Shown here: in pieces, positions 21,903 through 33,454 of the stretch
How positions within the stretch are numbered: the first letter of the stretch is position 1
Layout of the letters: every line of letters begins with the position of its first letter
Assembly: GCF_000715075.1 (NCBI RefSeq)
Contig: NC_134082.1
Coordinates: 98,310,399 to 98,374,398, forward strand
Reading direction: 5' to 3'
Length of the DNA stretch: 64,000 nucleotides
DNA from: Nicotiana tabacum
Taxonomy: Eukaryota > Streptophyta > Magnoliopsida > Solanales > Solanaceae
The notes under the pieces: model-generated
Told to the model about the DNA's origin: nothing
Database searches by the model: none
Seen by the model: only the letters and a program-made list of their open reading frames with translations
Program-made: the position numbers and the translations under genes

Positions 21903-24381
21903 TTGGGAGCTCTCAACTCACACTGGCGGGATCCGCGATGCCTGAATCTGCACACGGGATGCAGGGAGTAAAGTGAGTACTCCAACTCAGTGAATAACAA
22001 GTTTAAATAAAGACCGAAAGCAAGATATCACGTGAAGCACAAAGCATTCTATAATGAAGCAGTAAACCCGTTTAAAAATCCGAGAATCAGTGAAAGATAG
22101 GTAAAATCGCTTAACTCAAAATTTATTTCATGAAAAGCCTTTTTCAACAATTAAGCAGGAAATTTACAGTCAATTATGAAAAGTAAACACATAAACGTTC
22201 GACCTTCGGTCACAGTATCAACAAATCCGCCCCTCGGGAAATATCTCAGAACAATACCAGCCCCTCGGGCAATCACATAGAATAATACTAGTCCCTCGGG
22301 ATCAATCTCACATCACAATAGGTACCCGCGCTCACTAGGGGTGTACAGACTCCTAGAGGGGCCCCTTACGACCCAAGCGCAATATCAATCCACCTCGTGG
22401 CATCATCACTAGGCCCTCGGTCTTATATCAATCAAGCCACCTCATGGCATACATATCTCAGGCCTTTGGCCTCATAATCAGTATCAAATGTTTCCTCACA
22501 ACATAGGCCCTCAGCCTTACTCAGTCAAAAATTTTCACAAGCCACTTGGGCAGTAGTAAAACATGTTTCTCAGCCCAAAATATCATTTAAAAGATCATGT
22601 AAGTAAAACAGAGTAAACATGGCTGAGTACGAAAACAATGAAATATAACATGACTGAGTTCAAGTATAAAGTCAAAAAAGTGAGGAAATACCAGTAAAAA
22701 TCCCTGAAGGGTTCAAATAGTTGGCACAAGGCCCAAATATGGCATTCAACCCAAATCATGATAATAGCAAATAAATTTTAGTCAAATACGTGGTAAAATC
22801 ATCAATCGAGACGGACCAAGTCACAATCCCCAATAGTGAACGACCCCACGCTCCTCATCAAGCGTGTGTCTCACCTCAATATAGCACTACAATGTGCAAT
22901 CCAGTGTTTCTAACCCTCAGAACATCATTTACAATCATTACTCACCTCGAACCGGTCAAATCTCTAGCTCGCAATGCCTTTGCCCCTCAAATCGGCCTCC
23001 ACTCACGTCGAATCTATCCAAAATCAAAACGAGGACGTCAAAATATGCTAAGGGAACAAAGCCCAAGCGAAAATAATCAATTTACAACATAAATCCCGAA
23101 ATTACCAAAATCCGACCCCCAGGCCCATGTCTCAGAATTCGGTAATTTTTACATCAATAGATTCCTTATCTCCCCACGAGTTCATACATATCAAAAGTTC
23201 TGAAATCCGACCTTAGATGGTCCTTCAAATCCTCAATCAAAGGTCTAAGTTTCCAAGCCCTAGTTTCCCCAATTTTCATCCTTAATTTTCATGATTCTAG
23301 ATCTAATCCGTGTAGTAATAGCATATGAACGAGTTTTAGGTCCAAATTCCTTACCTCAATGAAGTTCCATTGAAATCCATCTTTCAAATAGTCCAAAAAG
23401 CTCCAAAGCCGAAGTCAGAAATGGTGAAATAGCTAAAATTCGCGAAGGCCACGATTTATACCTTCTGGCCAGTCATTTTCGCATATGCGGCCAAATAACC
23501 ACTTCTGCGGTTCCTCACTTAACGGCTAAAGCCGCTTCTGCGGTCAACCTTCCACATTTGCGACATCGTAGATGCAGTCACCCTAACTGCTTCTGTGGTC
23601 GCTGCCCATCAGGCCCTTTTTCACTTTTGGGGCCAATCTCCCGAACGTACGGCGTCGCATCTGCGGTCCCCAATCCGCAAGTGCGGAAATACCAGAAGCA
23701 ACAAAAGTTCAGCAGCTGCAAACATTCCTCAAACTCCCCGTCAACCATCCGAAATTATCCTGAGACCTCCAGGACCTCAACCAAAACACAAACATATCCT
23801 AATACCTTATTCAAACTTGTACCAATCTTCAAAATACCTCAAACAACATCAAATCAACCAAAACACATCGGATTCAAGCCAAACTTTCTAAAATCTTTCG
23901 AATTCCGCTTTTGATCAAAAACTTAACCAAACCATGTCCGAATTACCTAAACTTTTGCGCACACATCCCAAATGACGCAACGGAACTACTGCAACTCTCA
24001 AAATTCCATTCTGACCCCTATATAAAAATCTCGCCTATCAATCGAAAATCGCCAAAATATCAACTTCGCCAATTCAAGCCTAAATCTACTCCGAACCTCC
24101 AAAACTCATTCCGATCACACTCCTAAGTCACAAATTACCTCCCAAAGTTAACCAAACCATCAAACTCACATTCGAGCCCTCTAACATATAAGTCAACATT
24201 CGGTTGACTTTTCCAACTTAAACTCACTCTAAAGAGACTAAGTATCTCAAACCTTACCAAATCCTTTCCGAACTCAATCCGACCAACCCGATACCACATA
24301 ACACGGATAAACAAAGCATAAAGAAGCAGAAATAGGAAAAACAAAGCGGTAACTCATGAGAAGACTGGTCGGGTCATCACA
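21903..24381 (-). repeat. Tekay/Del-type LTR, minus strand, 3' end missing
   Basis: The reverse complement matches the LTRs at 46583-50178 and 55303-57584: GGGAGCTCTCAACTC near 21908, CTGAATCTGCACACGG, the repeated 'cctcggg' block at 22190-22460, and the LTR start TGTGATGACCCGACCAGTC ending exactly at 24381. About 350-380 bases of the LTR's 3' end are lost at the join with the tandem array. It lacks the hAT MITE of the 5' LTR at 46583. Several antisense frames (22790-24126) are artefacts. It is either a truncated solo LTR or one end of a deleted element. Confidence 0.85.
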
Positions 24382-25597
24382 CTAATGACCTTAACTTCTT
24401 AGAAGAGTAGGATTTCAAATTTCTCTGAACATCCCTGAAATTTAACTCATCATTTTCATCCTCTTCATCATCGTCAAATTGAGCCATCAGCGTGAATAGT
24501 CAGTCATATTTCATTGCATCAATTTCCACTACCATAATTGAGTTATTTTCTGCATCTGGTTCCCTTTCTGATTCACTGGAGGAGTCTCCCCAAGCAGCAA
24601 GAGCCTGCTTCACAATATTGCCAACTGCACTTTTTCGATTGAATCGTTTGTCTGGAATCGAGTTCCTTTAATTGTTTTGTCAGGGTTTTGTTTGTATTGC
24701 TCCTGTTTCAAAAGTGGACAGTCTTTGATGAAATGCCCTGACTTTCCGCACCTTTGGCAGAGATCATTGTTCCTTGCCTTACTTGAACTGCCCCTATTTG
24801 GTATACCACCATTCCTTCAAACCATCTTTTGTAACCTTTTAGTAAGATAGGCCATATCACTATCTTCTTCACTTGAGTCACTGTTTTCAGCCTTGAGTAC
24901 CAGATTCTTTTCCTTCTTTGGCTCTCTCCTTTCACTGTCTTTCTTCATTTTCATTTCGTATGTCTTCAGATTACCAATCAGCTCATCCATGGTTAGAGTT
25001 TGTAGATCTTTAGCTTCAGTGATGGCATTTACCTTACTCTCCCAAGAATCAGGTAGAACACTGAGAATTTTTCTTACAAGCTTGTTTCTGAGAATAACAT
25101 CTCTAAGTGAATGAAACTCATTTATGATGGATGTAAATTTTGTGCGCATATCTTGTATAGACTCATCATCCTTCATCCTGAAGAGCTCATACCCAGTGGT
25201 GAGCATGTCAATCTTGGACTGTTTAACCTGAGTAGTTCCTTCGTGTGCGGTTTGCAATGCTTCCTATATTTCTTTGGCATAATCACAAGCTAAGACTCTG
25301 TTATACTCATCAGATCCTATACCACATACCAAGATTTTCTTGGCACGATAGTTCTTTTCTACAGCTTTTCTGTCAATATCACTGTACTCCTTTCTATCTT
25401 TCAGCACCATTGATCCAGTTTCTCCAAGCTTCTTCATAGGAACATGTGGACAATCATATATGATGTCCCATAGTTCTAAATATTTGGCCATTATAAAATC
25501 ATGCATCCAAGTTTTCCATCAGCCGTAGTACTGACCATTGAATCTAGGAGGTCTGTAGGTTGATAATCCTTCCTCAAAGTTGGGTGGAGCATCCATT
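24382..25597 (-). pseudogene. Sirevirus copy 2 gag
   Basis: Sirevirus copy 2 resumes at CTAATGACC (equal to 4655 in copy 1). Gag starts with ATG at 25597 (MDAPPNFEEGLSTYRPPRFN) and runs leftward through LQTLTMDELIGNLKTYEMKM to a knuckle whose first part reads CQRCGKSGHFIKDC-like at 24720-24760. The longest open part, 25257-24817, has 146 residues. There are a stop in place of Trp after NGQYYG, a CAG-to-TAG-like stop near 25270 and a frameshift near 24820. The coiled-coil extension and everything downstream are lost at 24381. This copy still has the start codon that copy 1 has lost. Confidence 0.8.
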
Positions 25598-25632
25598 GAG
25601 ATCCTTTCTAGGTGTTAACCTTTTAGAAAGAA

Positions 25633-25647
25633 CCTGCTCTGATACCA
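25633..25647 (-). other. Primer binding site of Sirevirus copy 2
   Basis: Minus-strand TGGTATCAGAGCAGG, a perfect initiator-Met tRNA type site two bases after LTR copy C. It shows that the LTR to its right is the 5' LTR of the right-hand unit. Confidence 0.9.
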
Positions 25648-25649
25648 AT

Positions 25650-26584
25650 TGATAGCTTATATGAGTCCTCCAAACTATAGAGCCCCTGATCCTATATGAG
25701 TTTCTACTGAGAATACTTATGAAGCAGTAAGTAAAAAAGACACTGGATTTTTACGTGGAAAAATCCCACTCAATGGGACAAAAACCACGACCTACACTTG
25801 TAGGCTTTCAACTTCACTAACTTGTAATCTCACTATTACAAGCTACTTTGTAATGACTCTATTACAAAGACTTCAACTTAACTAACTTGTGATACTCTTA
25901 CCACAAGCCACTTTTTCACTCTCTAGTTATAAAGACTTTAACTTATGACTAACTCTAGTCACAACACAAACTTAGAGGGTTAGTGAGTTTTGGGTTTCCT
26001 AAAACACAGCTTCTAAGAAAGCAAGATAGGAGTTACAATGAAGAACAAATAACAAGATTACAACTCAACTACGGATACACATAGACTTATTGTGAAACTA
26101 ATCCTTTAGTGGAGTTGTCTTCTTTTTCTTGACACACTTGTGACTTCAATGCTAGATGAACACTTTAATGCTTGAGAGAATATCACTAAATGCTCAAGTA
26201 AATATCTTATGCCTTGCACCAGGTTGTTATACTACCAAAGACATCACAATGGTGATGTCAATTCTTGGTACACGCTTCTTCCTAATGAGAAATGATTGCT
26301 GCAGTGTCGCGTGTACAGTTGCAGACAGTTACTTTCTGCATATAGTCACTTTTTGCATTTGCGTTCCAGTTGTTGTTGACTTGTACTTCTGTCAGAGAAC
26401 ACCAAGGGATCAGGTCCTTGATGTGTTCCTCTTTGTAGTAGTTCATTTGTTGGAGATCAGACTGGACTTTGTTCATTTGAGATGTGTACCAAGTGAGTCA
26501 GGTTCTCTACCTAGTTCTTAACAATAAGTTTGTTAGATCATCAAAACATAAGAAGCATAAGGCAAATATATTGAAAACCCATCA
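25650..26584 (-). repeat. Sirevirus LTR copy C (5' LTR of right unit)
   Basis: A 935-base LTR from TGATAGCTTATATG to AAAACCCATCA, closely matching LTR copy B over its whole length. The sequence changes at 26585 into an unrelated LTR. The five bases after it are AGAAA; the matching duplication at the other end of the array cannot be seen in this window. Confidence 0.88.
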
Positions 26585-28180
26585 AGAAATTTTGGGATTT
26601 TGAAGGAAACCTAGGAAATTTGTATTTTTGGATTTTGACCACGATTTTGGACATGAAATTGAGAGCCAATTATATATTTTAGATCGTGAGGTTGTGGGTA
26701 AACTTTATCATCGAAAACTTTCAGAATCCGGGCACGTGGGCCTGAGGGTGATTTTGTCAACTTTTCGAGTGGAGTTGGGATTTTACATAAATTGAATTGT
26801 TATGAGTATTAGGATGTATTTTCATTGGTTTGCCTGTTATTTGGCTAGTTTTGGAGTATTGGGTCATCGGTTTGAGTCGTCGAAGGGGCTTGGAAGTCGG
26901 TTATTGGACTTCAGAGTGAGGTAAGTCTCCTTTCTAACCTTGTAAGAGGGAATTGTCCCCATAAGTGAAATAATTGGTTATGTGCTCCTATCTGTGGGGG
27001 CTACGTACGCACGAGGTGATGAGAGTCTGTGTATAGCTACTATTATGTTTAAGTCCGGGTAGTCTAGGACCCAAAAGCATGTTATACCTGAAATATTTGT
27101 AATCTTATTGACAACTAAAATTGCCTAAATCATAACGAATTAGTAAAAAAAATCTAAAAAGGGTTAAACCTCATTTTCTTAAATCGTTAAAAGAGAATTG
27201 ATTTTCCTTGGATAAATGTTTCTTGATAAATTCTTAATTGACTGTTTGAATGTGTTTATCTATGAGTACCTGCATCACACGTATGATTCGCGAGCGGGGT
27301 AACTCTATTATTTATATTTGATCTTGTTTCATGTATGATTCGCGAGCGGGGTAATAGATGCATCTATGGTTCGCGCCATTCGACCCTCTAGCAGTGCACA
27401 GTTTAAATATTTGTTGGATCAGGCCGTACGATCTCGGCATGATTTGTGCATGCTTGTAATGCTTGCTTGAGATTTACAAATTGATATTGCCTCCCTGGTC
27501 TGAGATAAATTGATAAATAATGGATTGTGAATTTGGAGACTTCTAAATATAAAAGGGAATGTTTACTTGTTTCTTGACTTACTTGAGTTTAATGCCGTTT
27601 ATAATAAATCCATGATTATTCGTATTATTAATATATTATTATTGGACCACTAGTAAGTGTCGAAGTTGACCTCCCGTCTCTACTTCTTCAAGGTTAGACG
27701 GGATACTTACTGGGTACACATTGTTTTGTACTCATACTACACTTGCTGTGCATTTTTGTTGCATGGGCACATGTATGTCTAGTGGGCCAGTTGGGTGCAG
27801 CGGCATGGTTGATACGGAGACTTAGGTGAGTTGTACCTCTCGAGACGACCCACATCCAGTAGAGTCTCCTTTAGAGTATTGTACTGTATTTTCTTTTCTG
27901 TCCAATTTGTATTCCGGATAGTTGTTGTATTACATTATTTCCTAGAAACTACTCATGCACTTGTGACACCGAGTTCTGGGATGATTATGGGGTATTCTGT
28001 ATTAACTTCTAAATATTCTTTTATTTATTTTGTAAAGATTATCTTTTGCTAGCCAAATTGAAGGAAAATCATAGTTTTCACAATTATTTAAACGAGAATT
28101 TAATTAAGTATTTATGGTGGGCTTGCCTGACAGCGGTGTCCGACGCCATCACGACCCTTAGTAGATTTTGGATCGTGACA
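26585..28180 (+). repeat. Tekay-like LTR fragment of another subfamily
   Basis: The right end GCCATCACGACCC...GGATCGTGACA resembles the ends of the Tekay LTRs at 50178 and 57584 in plan but is diverged. The string GTATGATTCGCGAGCGGGGT occurs twice (about 27280 and 27333). The left part was cut off by the Sirevirus array. No primer site or gag follows, so this is a solo or broken LTR. Confidence 0.6.
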
Positions 28181-29122
28181 CAAGCAGGCCCAAATTCTTT
28201 CAAACTGAATTCATTAGCTAGGATCAATAACGAATAATACATATCTTGGGTTAGAGTTCATTTGGACTCAGTCCTTATCAGGTCTCAAACTTTGAATTTG
28301 GGCTTGTTTTTTGACAAATAATACATAAGTTGCCCCATTTGATTCAAATAGATATCTCACATAGTATTGGATCTTTACACCTAGTTACATGGCATAGGGT
28401 ACTTAGTTTAGAAACATAATAATAACTTTAGGTATAATTTTAATCGAACTAACTATTACAATTATGTACACGCTTGCGTGACATAGTTGTGATGCAAAAA
28501 AATAAACCAAGGTATGTGTTCGCGTGACTATGGTCAAACATTAGTAAATAAAACGCCTTGATCAAATATTCATAGAAATGCTTTGGGCGCAGTTTTTAAA
28601 TTGCTATCATGATTACGGTTTTTTCAAATAAATTCAAGGTACGCGTCCGCACAACTTTAAACAAACTTTTTCTTAAATAAAACTAAATGTCGTGAATTGT
28701 GTACACGTACGCGTGACATGATTTTTGATACACTAAAACTAAACGAGTATAGGTACGCATAACTCGTCTTAAATAACGAGTAATCAAGGATGTAGTAGCG
28801 GTAAAAGGGTAAAATACACATAGGTCCAAAAAATGGTTATTAGATAAAATAAGACAAGTATAAGTCATTAAGCGACCGTGCTAAATTTACGGAACCCGGA
28901 AATGCCTAACACCTTCTCTCGGGTTATCAAAATTCCTTACCTAATTTTTCTGGTTTCGCAGACTTTAAACGAAGTCAAATTTTCCTCGACTTGGGCACCA
29001 TAAATTATTCCAAGTGGCAGCTCTAAAATTAAATAAATAATTCCATTTCGATTAATGTCACTTAAATTGAAAAAACTCCTTATATCCCTTACATCCCCTT
29101 TCGGGAAAAAGGAGGTGTGACA
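28181..29122 (+). repeat. Ogre/Tat-like LTR fragment
   Basis: From 28867 the sequence tracks 14165-14444: AAGCGACCGTGCTA, GGAATGCCTAACAC, CACCATAAAT, and the end AAAAAGGAGGTGTGACA at 29122. The 28460-28760 part has a degenerate repeated motif of the type GTACGCGTGAC every 70-80 bases. No primer site follows, so it is a solo or truncated LTR. The left border with the preceding LTR is not certain. Confidence 0.65.
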
Positions 29123-29149
29123 CTTAGTACATACATGATCTGTTGAAGA

Positions 29150-29796
29150 CCTTACATTTACTCATCATAAGCATCATGCAGAATTGATTTCCTTTGACTC
29201 AACTCTTCCGCATCCACATGCAATATCTTTCCAAATCAGTGCGAGAGTACGTGCGTGAATTCTCTGCACTCATGCTAAACATACGCGACATGGGGGACAA
29301 AGACAAACTCTTCGCATTCATAGAAGGTTTGAAACCTCATGCCCGTATGGAACTACAGAGACAACGGGTAGACACCCTGCCCAAGGCCATTCAAGCTGCA
29401 GAATGCCTTGGCGATTATCATTTGGGAACTCAGAACGACAGGCCCCAGCCGTCTGTCCGAGGGGGATTCAACGGGAACCATCCCAGCAATGGTGGCCCAA
29501 GCAAAAGTGGGGGAGATCGGAGTGCATCCAAAACTAAGACTCCTCCCTCCAACAGCAACAGTGCTGCATCCATCAACAACAATCAGGGGAGAAAGCCTCC
29601 CTCAGAATGCCGTCATTGCGGCGCATCAGACACATCAGAAGAAGACCAGGTAGGGGCCTTCAATGCAATTGTTGGCTCTATCCCGCATACCTTAGCGGGG
29701 ACCAGTGCATGTCCTCCTAAGAAAATCTCAGTCCCAATCACCAAGAAAGGGAAGGAAAAGATGGACGAGAGACCTCCTAAACAGCGAGGACCCTAA
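29150..29796 (+). pseudogene. Ty3/gypsy gag fragment
   Basis: The plus frame carries SVREYVREFSALMLNIRDMG, then FIEGLKPHARMELQRQRV and AAECLGDY, a conserved retrotransposon Gag (capsid) core. A low-complexity Ser/Asn/Gly stretch follows, with ECRHCG, the first half of a knuckle; the second half (HxxxxC) is missing and replaced by acidic EEDQVGAF. It ends with a basic segment and a stop at 29794-29796. The start is lost at the junction with the LTR at 29122. The clade is not determined. Confidence 0.75.
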
Positions 29797-30371
29797 TGTT
29801 TGTCGAATTGAAAGTGAACGCCAAGCCCCTTCACGCATTGATAAATATAGGTGCCACCCACAACTACTTGTCGTCAACTCAAGTAGAGCGCCTGGGTCTT
29901 GTTGTGCAAAAGATCAAAGGCCGCGTCAAGGCTATCAACTCACCACCCTAGACATTGGGTGGAACAGCTACAAATGTCCTAGTGAAACTTGGCCCATACA
30001 AAGGAAGCATCGACCTGCGCATCGCAATCATAGATGACTTCGACATCATAGTGGGTTTGGAGTTCATGAGGCAAACCAACACCATACCGGTACCATATGT
30101 CAACATGTTCCTGATGATGGGAGGAAATGGGGCCAAGCCCTGCACCATACCATGCTTTCCCATAAAGATGGCTGCTGAAAACATCTCGGCCATGCAGTTG
30201 GAGAAGGTAGTCAACAGACATGAACCCCTGGTTCCGGCTACCCTTCGCAGCAACAATCAGCCATCAGGTCATCGGCCTCAAGAGACTGGTGACGCTCCTC
30301 AGCGTGTGAAGACTTGCCAGCTATGCCACAAGGACAAGTCGGATCACTCATCACATAAAGGACCTTCGTAG
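29797..30371 (+). pseudogene. Retropepsin remnant of the same gypsy element
   Basis: Just after the gag stop, in a shifted frame, FVELKVNAKPLHALINIGAT is the protease flap region. The active-site DTG is changed to NIG, so it is inactive. A further open stretch (29955-30371) has LGPYKGSIDLRIAIIDDFDI and VGLEFMRQ, the usual second half of the domain (ILGxxF). It ends in a CxxC segment (TCQLCHKDKSDH) and then joins integrase directly. Confidence 0.7.
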
Positions 30372-31340
30372 CCATTACATATCCCTCAGAGACCATGGGA
30401 AAGTGTTTCCCTCAGATTCATCACGGGATTGCCCCAAGTCGGTAATCTTGCATCTATCATGGTTGTCATAGATCAGTTTTCAAACTATACAACCTTCATA
30501 GCAGCCCCGCAAAACGCATCAGCAGAAGATACAACTCAACTCTTCTTCTCACACATTGTCAAACATTGGGGCCTGCCCAAAGACATTGTTAGTGGGTGCG
30601 ACTCACGCTTCACTAGCAACTTTTGGACCCATCTCTTCAGGTGTTTTGGGTCAACATTGAGTCACAACTCAGACATCCATCTACCATCGGATGGCCAGAC
30701 AGACCGGCTCGATGACATGATGGAGGAATATCTCCGCAACTTTGCAACCGGATCACAGAAGCATTGGGTGAAGCTCTTGGATGTTTCTCAACTGTGTTTC
30801 AATTCTCAAAAGAGTCATCATACAAACAAAAGCCCTTTTGAAATTGTTACCGAACAGCAACCACTTCTCCCGCAAATGGTGAATGCATTAACCATGCCGA
30901 AATCTCCTCGAGCTGCCAACTTCTCGAGCGAATGGGAGCGCAACATGGGGATAGTATGGAGCTATCTCGTCAAAGCCCAAGAGCGGGCAAAAAGGTTCAC
31001 CGAACAAAAGCTTTGCTTTGCTCAACATCAAACAGGGGGCAAAGTAATGTTATGCATCCCAAAGCGATACTTGTTTGCAGAGAGAACCCATGACCCTCGC
31101 CTGCAACAAAATTACATCGGGCCCCTGCCCATCGAAAAACGTATTGGGAAGTCCACATACTAGGTGAAAACTCCATCCTGGTGGAAGATCCATCCAGTCT
31201 TCCACGTCAGCCGCATGAAATCATTGTGTCGCTACAACAGCAAGCTCACAGAACAGAGGGGCGCAGACCTCCCATCCAACAACCACCAGAAGCATCATCA
31301 TCATCATCATCATAAGGCTCCGAGGACGGCGCCAACTCAG
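30372..31340 (+). pseudogene. gypsy integrase, RT and RNase H deleted upstream
   Basis: The 244-codon frame 30429-31163 is an integrase core: MVVIDQFSNYTTFIAAP (first Asp), WGLPKDIVSGCDSRFTSNFW (second Asp) and DGQTDRLDDMMEEYLRN, where the catalytic Glu of the usual DGQTERVN is replaced by Asp. Then comes the C-terminal part with KIHPVFHVSRMKS (after a stop at 31161). The tail has eight His in a row near residue 45 of the last frame. Protease residues run straight into the segment before integrase near 30371, so RT, RNase H and the integrase zinc finger have been deleted. Confidence 0.75.
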
Positions 31341-31350
31341 GTGGGGGAGA
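31341..31350 (+). promoter_or_regulatory. Polypurine tract of the gypsy element
   Basis: GTGGGGGAGA directly before the LTR start TGTCATGGGC at 31352. Confidence 0.6.
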
Positions 31351-31351
31351 A

Positions 31352-32120
31352 TGTCATGGGCTACTTTCCAGACACGCCCCATGACCCCTTGATCGCGCCC
31401 ATGGCGGCCTAGCAAGCCTCACAATGCCTAGCACCATGGTCGGCCCCGTGGTCTTGGCTGCACCAAGTGACAAATGCGCATGCGCCTCTGTCGCCCTACC
31501 GATGCCTCTCGCCAGCGCCCAGTGGATGGCCAATGACAACAGCGTCGCGCGCCCTGACAATGCCACGCACGCAGATCCTGATGCCTCGCCAGCGCCCAGC
31601 CTCAGGCCAACACAGCAAGTGTCGCGCGCGCCCACAACACCGCTCGCGCAGACCCTGACCCGCAAGACAAAGTTGTTGCCATTGGACTTAGTTCTACATT
31701 GTAATAAACTGAGTCCTTTTCATTGTAATTATAGGCTAGTTTACATCATTTTCATTCAGTGTGCTTATATAGCTTTATTAGGACTAGTCTTGCAACTTTG
31801 GTTTATTTTTTTTAAGCATTATTAGGGGGGATCAAGCAATCAAACATTTTCAGCAATCAATTTTCTGTACTGGTGTCTCTCCCCCTCGACACCGCATCTT
31901 TTGTAATCAGCATTTCATTCATCAATAAAATCATCATCATTCAAAACCCAATTCTCTCTCAGCTTCTGCAATTGCTCGTGACATTGGTTTTCCCGCACGG
32001 CACTGACATTCTAGTCTAGCGTGCGGAGGGGACCTCATTGGCGGATAGCAACCGCACTGACATCGGTTGCTTAGCCTTACATTGCCCTTCCAAAGAACAT
32101 CAGGAAGGCGTTGCGTAACA
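31352..32120 (+). repeat. 3' LTR of the RT-less gypsy element
   Basis: Starts TGTCATGGGCTAC after the polypurine tract and probably ends GTTGCGTAACA at 32120. The first third is GC-rich with repeated 'gcgccc' and 'gccaac' strings; the rest is T-rich, with AATAAAATC at 31925 as a possible polyadenylation signal. The 5' LTR is not in the window. The open frames on both strands at 31354-31825 are due to high GC content. Confidence 0.6.
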
Positions 32121-32239
32121 TAACACATGTCTTGGAGATTTTGATGTAAGCATCTTCAATTTGTTGAGAATCCATCCGTCCCTTTCCAAATCTATGTATC
32201 TCAAATAATAATATAGGAAAGGCTCTTAACATTATGGGT
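32121..32239. other. Short unassigned stretch
   Basis: Nothing recognisable. It may belong to the diverged left part of the LTR fragment that follows. Confidence 0.3.
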
Positions 32240-32840
32240 TGTGGTCCTCACTTTGTATGGTGACTAATAAGCCACTAAACTTACAAATTTTGCTACCTTG
32301 AAGAATGATTTAAGAGTTATATTTTGTGACTTTGCTGGCTGCCACATCAAGAGTTCCTTGGTCTTATCTAAGATTATCATTAATTATTCACTAATCTCTT
32401 GATTAACTTGTTAATTTTCCATTGACCAATAATTATTCAATTATCCACATAATTAAGAATTATCTCAAATTACATATAATATTACTCACTTTTAACATAC
32501 TTTATGTACCCTACTATCGTGGTCATGGGGTACCTTGTATGGCACTAGTCCATAAATACCGAGTGTTATAGCTCGAATCGTATTTTATCCAAAATTGTCA
32601 AACTTCGACGAAACTCATTTTCTTCGATTTGCTTACCTTCTCACCTTCACGAATTTACTTATCCCTTGTTTGAAATAGCATAATACTTATAATCCCAAAA
32701 TAATCTCATTCTTGAGCCTACGTCGATTAACTTACAATAAAACTTTAACGTACAAAAATGCGAGATGTAACATCTCATTTCCAAGCTTTCATCAATTTAT
32801 TTATGGCGTACTTTCACGTACGAAAATATGAGATGTAACA
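32240..32840 (+). repeat. LTR fragment, same family as the split solo LTR
   Basis: Aligned by eye with 46240-46580 plus 57585-57828: shared GGTACCTTGTATGGCACTAG, CGACGAAACTCATTTTCTTC and the terminal GATGTAACA at 32840. Here the point occupied by the 11-kb Tekay element is empty (AAAATTGTCAAACTTCGACG at about 32591), so this copy shows the pre-insertion state. An internal direct repeat of about 85 bases (GATGTAACATC at 32763 and 32832) lies at its 3' end. Confidence 0.7.
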
Positions 32841-33359
32841 TCTGTGTACACTATATATAAACCTAGTTCATGCTTGAGTTCCTTTGTCGAAACAAAGGTC
32901 AAAACTATTTTATTAACAATTGAACCGTACATAAGTTCCAAGAGGAAGCGCGGGCGTCTACCATCATCTCCTCTCGACCAAAGACATTGTCTATTTCGGA
33001 ACGTGATCACTTCATTCCTAAAGCAATTGCACTAAAAAAAAACTACATTGTGTTTGGATCTTTTTTCAAGTAAATCTATTCAAAATATATAATACTCTCA
33101 TCTTTTTTGAGAGTAGAAAGGAATAAATATTTTAATAGGCTAGTTCCCCACTTTTTGGGAAAGTAATATGTTGTAGATTACAAGAGAAGGAATTGAGTGA
33201 AACATCTATGTCTTTAGGCAATTGGTTCTATGACAATTCAATTACATGCCTTAAGTGATTGTGATGACAGCCATTAACTATATTGAGCTTTCAATTTTCT
33301 TCCATTTTTGCCCAAATCATAGAGATAGCAATTACCTCAAATCAACTTATTGTCCGCAC
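32841..33359. other. AT-rich upstream region of the defensin-like gene
   Basis: No coding signal. It contains short AT-rich runs and a short direct repeat around ACTTTTTTGAGAG. It is the only candidate promoter sequence for the gene at 33455. Confidence 0.4.
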
Positions 33360-33367
33360 TATATATA
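33360..33367 (+). promoter_or_regulatory. TATA box of the defensin-like gene
   Basis: TATATATA in CGCACTATATATAGCTC, 88 bases before the ATG. This would place the transcript start near 33392 and give a 5' UTR of about 60 bases. Confidence 0.55.
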
Positions 33368-33454
33368 GCTCAATAGGGGTTGCAAGTTTTTGTACAAGCT
33401 ACAAATCATAATAGAGTTTAATTCTTCATAATCACCGATCACATAAGTAACTCT

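Noticed and set aside
22790..24126. Several plus-strand frames of 60-118 codons
   Set aside because: They lie antisense in a Tekay-type LTR. Low complexity and no homologous motif.
31290..31320. Eight-histidine run as a metal-binding protein
   Set aside because: It is a CAT trinucleotide run at the end of a dead integrase frame.
31354..31825. Overlapping frames on both strands in the gypsy LTR
   Set aside because: The GC-rich stretch lowers stop frequency on both strands; no domain.
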